A stretch of DNA of 6,582 nucleotides from an uncultured Lachnospiraceae bacterium (GCA_910586405.1 CAJUII010000141.1:1-6582); one strand, 5' to 3'. Counted from the first letter of the stretch, positions 1 through 6,574 are shown. Notes: a model not told the origin generated them from the letters alone. Translations and numbers: made by a program.

Positions 1-784
1 ATGTATCCACGATAATCTTACGTCCTGTCAGACCTGCATCGCCGTGCGGTCCGCCAATGACAAAACGCCCTGTAGGGTTGATGAAAAACTTGGTATCTGC
101 ATCGACTAATTCCTGCGGCAGAATCGCATCAAACACATGCTTCTTGATATCTGCATGAATCTGCTCCTGTGTCACATCTTCATCATGCTGCGTGGAGAGC
201 ACGACCGCCTCAAGGCGCTTGGGTTTGCCGTTCTCATCATACTCTACAGACACCTGTGTCTTTCCATCGGGTCTTAAATACTTCAAGGTGCCGTCCTTGC
301 GCACTTTGGTAAGCTGTAATGCGAGCTTATGTGCGAGTGAAATAGGATAAGGCATATACTCCTCTGTCTCGTTGGTCGCATAGCCAAACATCATACCCTG
401 ATCGCCTGCGCCGATCGCTTCAATCTCAGCATCGCTCATCTGCTTTGCCTCGAGCGCCTTGTCCACACCCATTGCGATATCGCCAGACTGCTCATCGATT
501 GCTGTAAATACCGCACAGGTATTTCCATCAAAACCATACGCAGACTTGTCATATCCGATTTCTTTCACGGTATCGCGCACAATCTTTGGAATGTCCACAT
601 ATGCCTTTGTTGTAATCTCGCCGGTTACAAGCACAAATCCGGTACAGGTTGCTGTCTCACAGGCAACGCGGCTCATAGGGTCCTGCTCCATCAGCGCATC
701 GAGAATGGCGTCAGAAATCGCGTCACACACCTTGTCAGGATGTCCTTCAGTTACTGATTCTGAAGTAAATAAAAGTTTTTCCAT
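1..784 (-). CDS. metK: S-adenosylmethionine synthetase (methionine adenosyltransferase), 3' end cut by the window edge
   Basis: MetK condenses ATP and L-methionine into S-adenosylmethionine, releasing phosphate and pyrophosphate; it is a cytoplasmic, normally tetrameric enzyme needing Mg2+ and K+. The 261 codons present start MEKLLFTSESVTEGHPDK. They contain the N-terminal GHPDK nucleotide/metal motif (residues 14-18), the family signature GAGDQGMMFGYA (125-136) and GGPHGDAGLTGRKI (244-257), all in the expected order. Family members are about 380-400 residues, so roughly the last third, including the glycine-rich GGGAFSGKD signature, lies beyond position 1. No internal stop or frameshift is seen. 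The ATG at 784 is supported by a strong TTAGGAGGAA ribosome binding site six bases upstream. The gene has its own promoter and SAM-I riboswitch leader, so it is predicted to be turned off by its own product. Identity is certain; only the C-terminus is unseen. Confidence 0.98.
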   Translation of the reverse strand, partial: MEKLLFTSESVTEGHPDKVCDAISDAILDALMEQDPMSRVACETATCTGFVLVTGEITTKAYVDIPKIVRDTVKEIGYDKSAYGFDGNTCAVFTAIDEQSGDIAMGVDKALEAKQMSDAEIEAIGAGDQGMMFGYATNETEEYMPYPISLAHKLALQLTKVRKDGTLKYLRPDGKTQVSVEYDENGKPKRLEAVVLSTQHDEDVTQEQIHADIKKHVFDAILPQELVDADTKFFINPTGRFVIGGPHGDAGLTGRKIIVDT

Positions 785-790
785 TTGTAC

Positions 791-798
791 TTCCTCCT
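791..798 (-). promoter_or_regulatory. metK ribosome binding site, abutting the riboswitch terminator
   Basis: The minus strand reads AGGAGGAA, then six bases, then ATG at 784. This is an almost perfect Shine-Dalgarno sequence and fixes the metK start. The seven-base U-tract of the leader terminator (799-805) ends directly beside it, so terminated transcripts stop just before the ribosome binding site is made. This fits control at transcription rather than translation. Confidence 0.9.
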
Positions 799-833
799 AA
801 AAAAATTCCGCTTACTCGACTGAATAAGCGGAA
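799..833 (-). terminator. Intrinsic terminator of the SAM-I riboswitch expression platform
   Basis: On the minus strand, arm 833-822 pairs with arm 817-806 over 12 bp (one G-U pair) around a four-base loop, followed by seven U (805-799). The 5' arm contains CTTATT (828-823), which is complementary to AATAAG (867-862) in the 3' strand of aptamer helix P1. A competing antiterminator can therefore form: 867-862 with 828-823, GGA/UCC further in, and UGAUU (855-851) with AAUCA (839-835). When SAM is bound, P1 holds 867-860 and the terminator forms. It may also be the first effective terminator for read-through from uvrA. Confidence 0.93.
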
Positions 834-859
834 GTGATTGGTTTCCCGATAATCAAATC

Positions 860-991
860 CTCTTATTGTTCGAACTATTGCTACTGTACTTGCCGCAAAT
901 AGTAACTCGCTCAGGTTGGCACCTTCCGTCAGATTAACGGGGTTGCCGTAGCTTCACAGGTCCTTTGTACCTCCACCACTCTGAATAAGAG
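860..991 (-). promoter_or_regulatory. SAM-I (S-box) riboswitch aptamer controlling metK
   Basis: The minus strand carries the S-box core in the known order. P1 5' strand CUCUUAUU (991-984) is followed by the AGUGGUGGAGG segment (980-970) of the P2 kink-turn region and GGCAACC (947-941). Helix P3 is CCGU (940-937) paired with ACGG (929-926). The conserved AAGGUGCCAA follows (925-916), then a P4 region with CUAUUUGC/GCAAUAG pairing, and the P1 3' strand AAUAAGAG (867-860), which pairs perfectly with the 5' strand. This class binds S-adenosylmethionine and, in Bacillota, usually switches transcription off. Placement directly before metK, with a terminator and a traceable antiterminator, indicates an OFF switch giving product feedback. 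No second aptamer is seen. Confidence 0.96.
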
Positions 992-1034
992 TTTCATACT
1001 ATAACTCACAATATTGAATTTTCATATCAGTTAC

Positions 1035-1063
1035 ATCATATACTGATTTGTCTGTCCTGTCAA
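1035..1063 (-). promoter_or_regulatory. Sigma-A-type promoter of metK
   Basis: The minus strand has TTGACA (1063-1058), a 17-bp spacer and TATGAT (1040-1035), matching the vegetative consensus at 11 of 12 positions. Transcription should begin near 1029-1027, giving a leader of about 245 nt that carries the whole aptamer and its terminator. The sequence just upstream (1064-1090) is A/T-rich and could act as an UP element. The inverted repeat ATCAGT/ACTGAT (1026-1031 and 1042-1047) surrounds the -10 box. The location is directly upstream of the riboswitch, so assignment to metK is firm. Confidence 0.9.
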
Positions 1064-1131
1064 CTGGAAAATTTACTTATTCAATATTTTTATTGGATAT
1101 TTTAACATCTTTTGCAGCACCCAAATACAAA

Positions 1132-3996
1132 TTACATTTTTGCCTTTTCCAACATACGCTTCACATAGATCCCCGTATATGAATTGGGGCAATCCGCAAT
1201 ATGCTCTGGTGTGCCCTCCGCAATCACAGTGCCGCCGCCATCGCCGCCCTCTGGTCCGATGTCAATAATATAATCTGCGGTCTTGATTACGTCCAGATTA
1301 TGCTCGATGACAATCACTGTATTGCCGCCCTCCGCAAGACGCTGCAAAATCTCGACAAGTTTGTGAACATCTGCAAAATGAAGCCCTGTCGTCGGCTCGT
1401 CCAAAATGTAAATGGTCTTTCCTGTACTTCTGCGGCTTAGTTCTGTCGCGAGCTTAATGCGCTGTGCCTCGCCTCCCGACAGGGTTGTTGAGGGCTGGCC
1501 TAATCTGATATAAGAAAGTCCCACGTCATACAGCGTCTCTATCTTTCTTTTAATAGAAGGAACAGGTTCAAAGAAGGTCAACGCCTCCTCTACAGTCATA
1601 TCCAGTACATCATAGATGCTCTTGCCCTTATACTTTACGTCCAGTGTCTCACGGTTGTAGCGTTTTCCCTGACAGACCTCGCAGGGCACATACACATCTG
1701 GCAGAAAATGCATTTCAATCTTAATGATGCCATCGCCGCCGCACGCCTCGCAGCGTCCGCCCTTGACATTAAAACTAAAACGCCCCTTGCTGTAGCCTTT
1801 TGCCTTTGCATCGACCGTTGATGCAAATAAATCCCGAATCTGGTCAAACACGCCCGTGTACGTGGCGGGGTTTGAGCGCGGCGTCCTGCCAATCGGGGAC
1901 TGATCAATTGCAATTACCTTGTCCAACTGCTCAACGCCTTCTATTTTCTTGAATTTACCGGGAATCGTGCGCGCCCTGTTAAGCATTTTTGCCAGATATT
2001 TGTATAATATCTCGTTTACCAGCGAAGATTTGCCCGAACCAGACACCCCTGTGACACAGGTAAACACGCCGAGCGGGAACTTTACAGTGATATCCTTGAG
2101 ATTATTTTCCGCCGCGCCCTTTACCGTCAGCCAGCCATTCGGCTTGCGCCTTTTCTCTGGCACGGGAATCCGCAGTCTGCCGCTTAGATACTGGCCAGTG
2201 ATGGACTCCGGCACCTGCATGATCTCCTCCGCAGTTCCCTGCGCGATCACTTCTCCGCCATGTTCTCCGGCACCGGGACCAATATCAATCACATGGTCCG
2301 CCGCCATCATGGTATCCTCGTCGTGCTCCACAACCAGCAGTGTATTTCCCAGATCTTGCAGATTGCGCAGGGCAGAGAGCAGTTTGTCATTGTCCCGCTG
2401 ATGCAGTCCGATACTCGGCTCGTCCAAAATATAGCACACGCCGACCAAGCCAGAGCCTATCTGCGTCGCAAGGCGGATACGCTGCGCCTCGCCGCCTGAC
2501 AGGGAAGCCGTGCCACGCGACAGGCACAGATATTCCAGTCCCACACTCGCAAGAAATCCAACGCGCGCGCGAATTTCTTTTAATATGCGTTTTCCGATTA
2601 GCTGCTGCTGCGGTGTCAGCTCCATCGTCTCCAAAAATTTATATAGATTTGTGATCGACATGGAGGTAATCTCATAAATATTTTTATCGCAGACTGTCAC
2701 CGCCAGCGATGTCTTTTTCAGACGCCTTCCGCCGCACTCTTTGCAGGGCGTGATGCGCATAAAGGTTTCATACTCCTGCTTGATTGTCTCCGAAGAGGTC
2801 TCCCTGTATCTGCGCTCTACATTTTTGAGCAGTCCTTCAAATGCCACAGGGTATGTGCCCTCGCCGCGCTGTCCCTTGTAATATACGGTGACTTCCTTCC
2901 CTTTTGTCCCGTTTACCAGCACGTCCTTCACCTTATCAGACAATTCTTCAAACGGTGTATCGAGCGAAAAATCATACGCTTTGCACAGAGCCTGCAAAAT
3001 CGCATTGGTGAAACTGTTCTTATCGGCGCACGACTGCCAGCCCATGACCGTGATTGCGCCCTGATTGATGCTAAGGCTTTTGTCTGGTATGATTAAGTCC
3101 ATATCAAACTCCATTTTATACCCAAGTCCAAAACACTCTGGGCAGGCGCCAAAAGGATTGTTGAACGAAAAACTTCTTGGCTCAACTTCATCAATGCTGA
3201 TATTACAGTCTGGACATGCAAAGCTGTCTGAAAAATTCATCATCTCGCCGCCAATCACGTCCACCATCAAAAGCCCGTCAGAAAGCGCCATGACATTTTC
3301 AATGGAATCGGTCAGTCTGCGCTCAACGCCTTCTTTCACGGCGATTCTGTCCACAATGATTTCAATATTGTGCTTGATATTTTTCTCAAGTTTGATTTCC
3401 TCAGACAAATCATACAGATTTCCATCTATGCGGACGCGCACATATCCGCTCTTTTTTGCCCGGTCAAGCACTTTGGCATGTTCTCCCTTTCTGCCGCGCA
3501 CCACAGGCGCTAACAGCTGAAGTTTTGTGCCCTGCGACAGCTCCATAATCTGATCAACCATCTGATCTACCGTCTGGCGCTTGATTTCCCTGCCGCAGTT
3601 TGGGCAGTGTGGTATCCCAATGCGCGCGTACAAAAGCCTGAAATAATCATAGATTTCTGTCACGGTACCGACTGTTGAGCGCGGATTGCGGTTTGTGGAC
3701 TTCTGATCTATTGAAATCGCAGGCGAAAGCCCATCAATGCGCTCTACATTGGGCTTCTCCATCTGTCCCAAAAACTGTCTTGCATAGGAGGACAAAGATT
3801 CCATATACCGTCTCTGCCCTTCTGCATAGATGGTATCAAATGCAAGGGACGATTTGCCAGAGCCGGACAGCCCTGTCAGCACGACAAACTTATTTCTGGG
3901 AATATCCAAGTCGATGTTTTTGAGATTGTGTTCATTTGCCCCGCGAATCTTGATCACTTCGCCTTTCGGAAGCATTTTCAGTTGTTCTTTGTCCAT
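1132..3996 (-). CDS. uvrA: Excinuclease ABC subunit A (UvrA), DNA damage sensor ATPase
   Basis: UvrA is a dimeric ABC-type ATPase of nucleotide excision repair that finds helix-distorting lesions and loads UvrB. From the chosen ATG it is 954 residues, the usual family length. Nucleotide-binding domain I has Walker A GLSGSGKSS (42-50), signature LSGGEAQR (499-506), Walker B YILDEP (522-527) and switch His558. Domain II has Walker A GVSGSGKSS (650-658), LSGGEAQR (839-846), YILDEP (862-867) and His899. Zinc-binding Cys pairs lie at 131/134, 261/264 with 285/288, 418/421, and 749/752 with 772/775. The last set frames the UvrA hallmark KIEMHFLPDVYV. An in-frame GTG at 4044 would add 16 residues but has no ribosome binding site, and the family similarity begins after the ATG at 3996, which has a modest AGAAAGG (4015-4009). 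It follows uvrB by 54 bp, presumably as one operon. No key residue is missing. Confidence 0.98.
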   Translation of the reverse strand: MDKEQLKMLPKGEVIKIRGANEHNLKNIDLDIPRNKFVVLTGLSGSGKSSLAFDTIYAEGQRRYMESLSSYARQFLGQMEKPNVERIDGLSPAISIDQKSTNRNPRSTVGTVTEIYDYFRLLYARIGIPHCPNCGREIKRQTVDQMVDQIMELSQGTKLQLLAPVVRGRKGEHAKVLDRAKKSGYVRVRIDGNLYDLSEEIKLEKNIKHNIEIIVDRIAVKEGVERRLTDSIENVMALSDGLLMVDVIGGEMMNFSDSFACPDCNISIDEVEPRSFSFNNPFGACPECFGLGYKMEFDMDLIIPDKSLSINQGAITVMGWQSCADKNSFTNAILQALCKAYDFSLDTPFEELSDKVKDVLVNGTKGKEVTVYYKGQRGEGTYPVAFEGLLKNVERRYRETSSETIKQEYETFMRITPCKECGGRRLKKTSLAVTVCDKNIYEITSMSITNLYKFLETMELTPQQQLIGKRILKEIRARVGFLASVGLEYLCLSRGTASLSGGEAQRIRLATQIGSGLVGVCYILDEPSIGLHQRDNDKLLSALRNLQDLGNTLLVVEHDEDTMMAADHVIDIGPGAGEHGGEVIAQGTAEEIMQVPESITGQYLSGRLRIPVPEKRRKPNGWLTVKGAAENNLKDITVKFPLGVFTCVTGVSGSGKSSLVNEILYKYLAKMLNRARTIPGKFKKIEGVEQLDKVIAIDQSPIGRTPRSNPATYTGVFDQIRDLFASTVDAKAKGYSKGRFSFNVKGGRCEACGGDGIIKIEMHFLPDVYVPCEVCQGKRYNRETLDVKYKGKSIYDVLDMTVEEALTFFEPVPSIKRKIETLYDVGLSYIRLGQPSTTLSGGEAQRIKLATELSRRSTGKTIYILDEPTTGLHFADVHKLVEILQRLAEGGNTVIVIEHNLDVIKTADYIIDIGPEGGDGGGTVIAEGTPEHIADCPNSYTGIYVKRMLEKAKM

Positions 3997-4050
3997 TTTT
4001 GTACCATACCTTTCTATATAATGCACTCTCGATACAGCCTGCACATACTG

Positions 4051-6042
4051 TCAAAGCCCGCCTGTCAAATCCTGTAGCTGTTTTTTGAGCTCCATCATCT
4101 TGTCGCGCAACTCCATCGCCGCCTCAAAGTTAAGGTCTGCTGCTGCCTTGCGCATATTTTTCTCAACGGTGTCGATGAGCTTTTTGAGCTCCTTCTCATT
4201 CATGGACTCTGGATCTTTTGCAAATGCCTGCTCTTCCTTTGCAACTGCTTTCGAGATACTGATTAAATCCCTTACTGCCTTCTTGATGGTCTGCGGGGTA
4301 ATGCCATGCTCATCATTGTATTTCTGCTGAATTGCGCGCCTTCTGGCCGTCTCATCGAGTGTCACCTGCATCGAATCGGTAATGGTGTCAGCATACATCA
4401 CCACATGCCCCTCCGCATTTCTCGCAGCACGCCCGACAGTCTGTATCAAGGAAGTCGCTGAGCGCAGAAAGCCCTCCTTGTCCGCATCCAGTACCGCCAC
4501 AAGCGAGATTTCCGGAATGTCAAGTCCCTCTCGCAGCAGATTGATGCCGACGAGCACATCAAACACATCCAGACGCATATCGCGGATAATCTGGGCGCGC
4601 TCAAGCGTGTCAATATCTGAGTGGAGATATTTCACGCGCACACCGACTTCGGACATATACTTGGTCAAATCCTCTGCCATGCGCTTTGTCAGCGTTGTCA
4701 CGAGCACTTTGTTGTGCTTTGCAGTCTCCGCATTGATTCGGGCGATCAAATCGTCAATCTGCCCCTCTACAGGATGAATCTCAATCTCCGGGTCAAGCAG
4801 TCCTGTCGGGCGGATAATCTGCTCGGCGCGCAGCAGCTCATGCTGCTTCTCGTACTCATTGGGCGTCGCTGATACGAAGAGCATCTGGTCTATTTTCTGC
4901 TCAAATTCTTCAAACCGCAGTGGTCTGTTGTCCAGCGCCGACGGAAGCCTAAAGCCATATTCCACCAATGTTGTTTTCCGTGAGCGGTCGCCGGCATACA
5001 TTCCCCGAATCTGTGGTATCGTCATATGCGACTCGTCTATAATTATCAAAAAGTCCTCTGTGAAGAAATCCATAAGGCAGTACGGCGGCTCGCCCTCCTC
5101 CGAGCCGTTCAGATGCCTCGAATAGTTTTCAATACCAGAACAAAAGCCTGTCTCACGAAGCATCTCTATGTCAAAGTTCGTCCGTTCTGATATGCGCTGT
5201 GCCTCCAAGAGCTTGTCCTCGCTCTTAAAATAGCGCACGCGCTCTTTCATTTCCTCCTCAATGTCCACGCAAGCCTTTGCAATCCGCTCTGGCGCCACGA
5301 CATAATGTGACGCTGGAAAAATTGTCGTATGCTCTAGTGTGGCATTGACCTTGTTTGTGAGCGGGTCAATCTCTGCGATGCGGTCGATCTCGTCCCCGAA
5401 AAATTCCACACGAATCAGATAGTCTCCGCCCTGTGCCGGATGGATATCCACCACGTCGCCGTGCACACGAAACCGTCCTCTGTCAAGGTCCAAATCGTTT
5501 CGGTCATACTGCATCTCAATCAGCGCATGAATGACTTCATCTCTGTCTTTTGCCATGCCGGGACGCAGGGAAAGCATCATTCCCTGATACTCGTCGGGAC
5601 TGCCCAAACCGTAGATGCAGGACACGCTGGCAACCACCACGACGTCGCGGCGCTCTGTGAGAGATGCCGTCGCGGACAGCCTTAGCTTGTCAATCTCATC
5701 ATTCACGGCGGAATCCTTGGCAATATAGGTATCCGAAGATGGGATGTACGCCTCTGGCTGATAATAATCATAGTAGGAGACAAAATATTCTACCGCATTC
5801 TCAGGGAAAAATTCTTTAAACTCACCGTAAAGCTGTCCCGCGAGAGTTTTATTGTGCGCTATTACCAACGTGGGCTTCTGCAATGCCTGTATGATATTTG
5901 CCATTGTGAAGGTCTTGCCGGAACCCGTGACGCCTAGTAATGTCTGGAATTGGTTGCCCTCCTTGAAGCCCTTTACAAGCTCTGCGATCGCCTCGGGCTG
6001 GTCGCCGGTGGGCTGGTATTCACTGTGCAGTTTGAACAACAT
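4051..6042 (-). CDS. uvrB: Excinuclease ABC subunit B (UvrB), damage-verifying helicase-like subunit
   Basis: UvrB receives damaged DNA from UvrA, checks the lesion by threading one strand behind a beta-hairpin, and recruits the nuclease UvrC. From the ATG at 6042 it is 663 residues, as in other UvrB proteins, and starts MLFKLHSEYQPTGDQPEAI. Visible motifs are Walker A GVTGSGKT (37-44), the aromatic-rich beta-hairpin region SYYDYYQPEAYIP (89-101), motif II DESH (336-339), motif III SATP (391-394), VGINLLREGLDIPE (498-511) and motif VI QTVGRAARN (534-542). A C-terminal UVR domain (about 622-656), the expected UvrC contact, is also present. A TTG at 6159 and ATGs at 6123 and 6120 are also in frame but lack good ribosome binding sites and conserved sequence. 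The gene stops 54 bp before uvrA with no terminator between them. It is intact and its identity is certain. Confidence 0.98.
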   Translation of the reverse strand: MLFKLHSEYQPTGDQPEAIAELVKGFKEGNQFQTLLGVTGSGKTFTMANIIQALQKPTLVIAHNKTLAGQLYGEFKEFFPENAVEYFVSYYDYYQPEAYIPSSDTYIAKDSAVNDEIDKLRLSATASLTERRDVVVVASVSCIYGLGSPDEYQGMMLSLRPGMAKDRDEVIHALIEMQYDRNDLDLDRGRFRVHGDVVDIHPAQGGDYLIRVEFFGDEIDRIAEIDPLTNKVNATLEHTTIFPASHYVVAPERIAKACVDIEEEMKERVRYFKSEDKLLEAQRISERTNFDIEMLRETGFCSGIENYSRHLNGSEEGEPPYCLMDFFTEDFLIIIDESHMTIPQIRGMYAGDRSRKTTLVEYGFRLPSALDNRPLRFEEFEQKIDQMLFVSATPNEYEKQHELLRAEQIIRPTGLLDPEIEIHPVEGQIDDLIARINAETAKHNKVLVTTLTKRMAEDLTKYMSEVGVRVKYLHSDIDTLERAQIIRDMRLDVFDVLVGINLLREGLDIPEISLVAVLDADKEGFLRSATSLIQTVGRAARNAEGHVVMYADTITDSMQVTLDETARRRAIQQKYNDEHGITPQTIKKAVRDLISISKAVAKEEQAFAKDPESMNEKELKKLIDTVEKNMRKAAADLNFEAAMELRDKMMELKKQLQDLTGGL

Positions 6043-6052
6043 TGGACTTGAT

Positions 6053-6060
6053 TCACCTCC
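6053..6060 (-). promoter_or_regulatory. uvrB ribosome binding site that decides the start
   Basis: The minus strand reads GGAGGTGA, ten bases before the ATG at 6042. It matches the 16S anti-Shine-Dalgarno well, although the spacing is slightly long. None of the longer in-frame starts (TTG 6159, ATG 6123, ATG 6120) has a comparable site. This selects the 663-residue UvrB. Confidence 0.8.
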
Positions 6061-6069
6061 ATAATTTGA

Positions 6070-6090
6070 ATGCGAATGGAATATTCGCAT
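6070..6090 (-). repeat. Inverted repeat just upstream of the uvrB ribosome binding site
   Basis: On the plus strand ATGCGAAT (6070-6077) and ATTCGCAT (6083-6090) form perfect 8-bp arms around a 5-base spacer. A further copy of the core, TTCGCAT, lies at 6127-6133. In the uvrB mRNA the arms would fold as a small hairpin about ten bases before GGAGGTGA, and in DNA they could be an operator. The sequence does not decide between these, and nothing else ties it to a known regulator. Confidence 0.4.
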
Positions 6091-6184
6091 CGTATTCTGT
6101 TTGATTAGGTACAAATTCATCATCACTTCGCATTCAGCTTTTTCGTCATACTGCACCAAAGCTTCTCACGGTGAATGAAAGTCA

Positions 6185-6212
6185 TTTATATTATATTTTT
6201 CCACGTTGTCAC
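6185..6212 (-). promoter_or_regulatory. Candidate sigma-A promoter of the uvrBA operon (proximal)
   Basis: The minus strand has GTGACA (6212-6207), a 16-bp spacer and TATAAA (6190-6185); each box matches the consensus at 5 of 6 positions. The start would be near 6178, giving a leader of about 135 nt before uvrB. The -35 region overlaps a direct repeat, CACGTT at 6202-6207 and 6212-6217 (plus strand), with a 10-bp period. This is the better of the candidates seen upstream of uvrB, but the region is A/T-rich and chance matches are likely. Confidence 0.5.
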
Positions 6213-6299
6213 ACGTTTTAAACCGAAATAGACTACATGAAATGAAGCGTCAACTATCCGCTCTATGATGAAGATAAAATCATATGTTTGCCAAATAGA

Positions 6300-6328
6300 A
6301 TGATATCACAGAATCAAACATTTGTACA
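6300..6328 (-). promoter_or_regulatory. Second candidate promoter upstream of uvrB (distal, extended -10)
   Basis: The minus strand shows TGTACA (6328-6323), 17 bp, then TATCAT (6305-6300), preceded by TG one base earlier, which makes an extended -10. The -10 box matches 5 of 6 and the -35 box 4 of 6. Transcription would start near 6293 and give a leader of about 250 nt. It may drive uvrBA alone or together with the proximal promoter, or be a chance match. Confidence 0.3.
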
Positions 6329-6362
6329 GATCTAAAACAGAAAAAATGCAAATATTTGTTCA

Positions 6363-6488
6363 CCAAATTATATCTATATCCGAATACCTTACAGCAATGA
6401 TTTCACTTCGGCGCAGCCCCTTTAAAACAGTAAATAATACCTGCTGAGTTTTTCTTGCATGTCTCATGATGATACAGAAGTGATCATT
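6363..6488 (-). pseudogene. Probable relic of a tyrosine recombinase/integrase (catalytic-arginine segment only)
   Basis: On the minus strand, 42 codons lie open between TAG (6491-6489) and TGA (6362-6360). They include LKGLRRSEIIAVRYSDID, from an internal ATG at 6467. This closely resembles the core of phage and transposon integrases around the first catalytic arginine, typically of the form GLRRSEILALRWSDID. Only this segment is recognisable. I found no downstream HxLRH box, no second Arg/His or Tyr nucleophile, and no obvious N-terminal domain in any frame. The simplest reading is a decayed fragment of an integrated element that once lay upstream of uvrB. A short unrelated ORF with chance similarity remains possible because the match covers about 18 residues. 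No attachment-site duplication could be identified. Confidence 0.55.
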
Positions 6489-6493
6489 CTATT

Positions 6494-6506
6494 TCCCAAT
6501 TTGGGA
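6494..6506. repeat. 13-bp dyad TCCCAA-T-TTGGGA
   Basis: This is a perfect inverted repeat with 6-bp arms around one base, in the intergenic DNA between the upstream terminator and the recombinase-like relic. There is no U-tract and almost no loop, so it is a poor terminator. It could be a protein-binding site or chance. No adjacent promoter was convincing. Confidence 0.25.
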
Positions 6507-6546
6507 TTCATATAAATACAGTAAAACAATATAGCTGAATACATAT

Positions 6547-6574
6547 AAAAAGGACCAGAAATTTCCTGCTCCTT
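6547..6574 (-). terminator. Intrinsic terminator of an upstream minus-strand gene outside the window
   Basis: Read on the minus strand, AAGGAGCAG (6574-6566) pairs with CTGGTCCTT (6558-6550) with a single G-G mismatch around a seven-base loop. The 3' arm runs into TTTTT (6551-6547). The reverse orientation lacks a clean U-tract, so it probably acts on minus-strand transcripts. It implies that a gene transcribed in the same direction ends just beyond position 6582 and that uvrBA starts from its own promoter. Confidence 0.72.

Larger units (their letters stand above)
6160..6546. other. AT-rich intergenic stretch without an intact gene
   Basis: This stretch of almost 390 bases upstream of uvrB has no complete gene on either strand; stops are frequent in all frames. 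It holds two candidate uvrB promoters, the recombinase-like relic at 6363-6488, a 10-bp palindrome CAAATATTTG (6349-6358) and a 13-bp dyad TCCCAA-T-TTGGGA (6494-6506). It is clearly richer in A and T than the flanking genes. No tRNA, rRNA or CRISPR repeat is seen. Confidence 0.7.

Noticed and set aside
1081..1094. Hairpin CAATA-AAAA-TATTG after uvrA as a terminator
   Set aside because: The stem is only five A/T-rich pairs and no U-tract follows, so it is unlikely to terminate transcription.
1919..2654. Plus-strand open frames of 79-160 codons inside uvrA
   Set aside because: They are antisense shadows of the conserved uvrA frame: overlapping each other, without ribosome binding sites or recognisable domains. 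The same applies to plus-strand frames within uvrB and metK.
3997..4044. GTG start adding 16 residues to UvrA
   Set aside because: There is no ribosome binding site before it, and family similarity begins only after the ATG at 3996; the extra residues look like translated leader.
6043..6159. Longer UvrB start (TTG 6159, or ATG 6123/6120)
   Set aside because: The added residues do not resemble any UvrB N-terminus and lack good ribosome binding sites, whereas GGAGGTGA precedes the ATG at 6042 and gives the normal family length.
6225..6253. Third promoter candidate, TTGACG-17-TATTTC (minus strand)
   Set aside because: The -35 is good but the -10 matches only 3 of 6 positions with no TG extension, so it is weaker than the two candidates listed.
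6346..6361. LexA box candidate GAAC-AAAT-ATTT on the minus strand
   Set aside because: Only one half-site matches; the partner half agrees at 2 of 4 bases, and it lies over 300 bp from the uvrB start.
6460..6478. IIMRHARKT in the relic read as the HxLRH recombinase box
   Set aside because: It lies before the GLRRSE arginine box, whereas the histidine box must follow it in tyrosine recombinases, and the spacing is wrong; this is chance resemblance.
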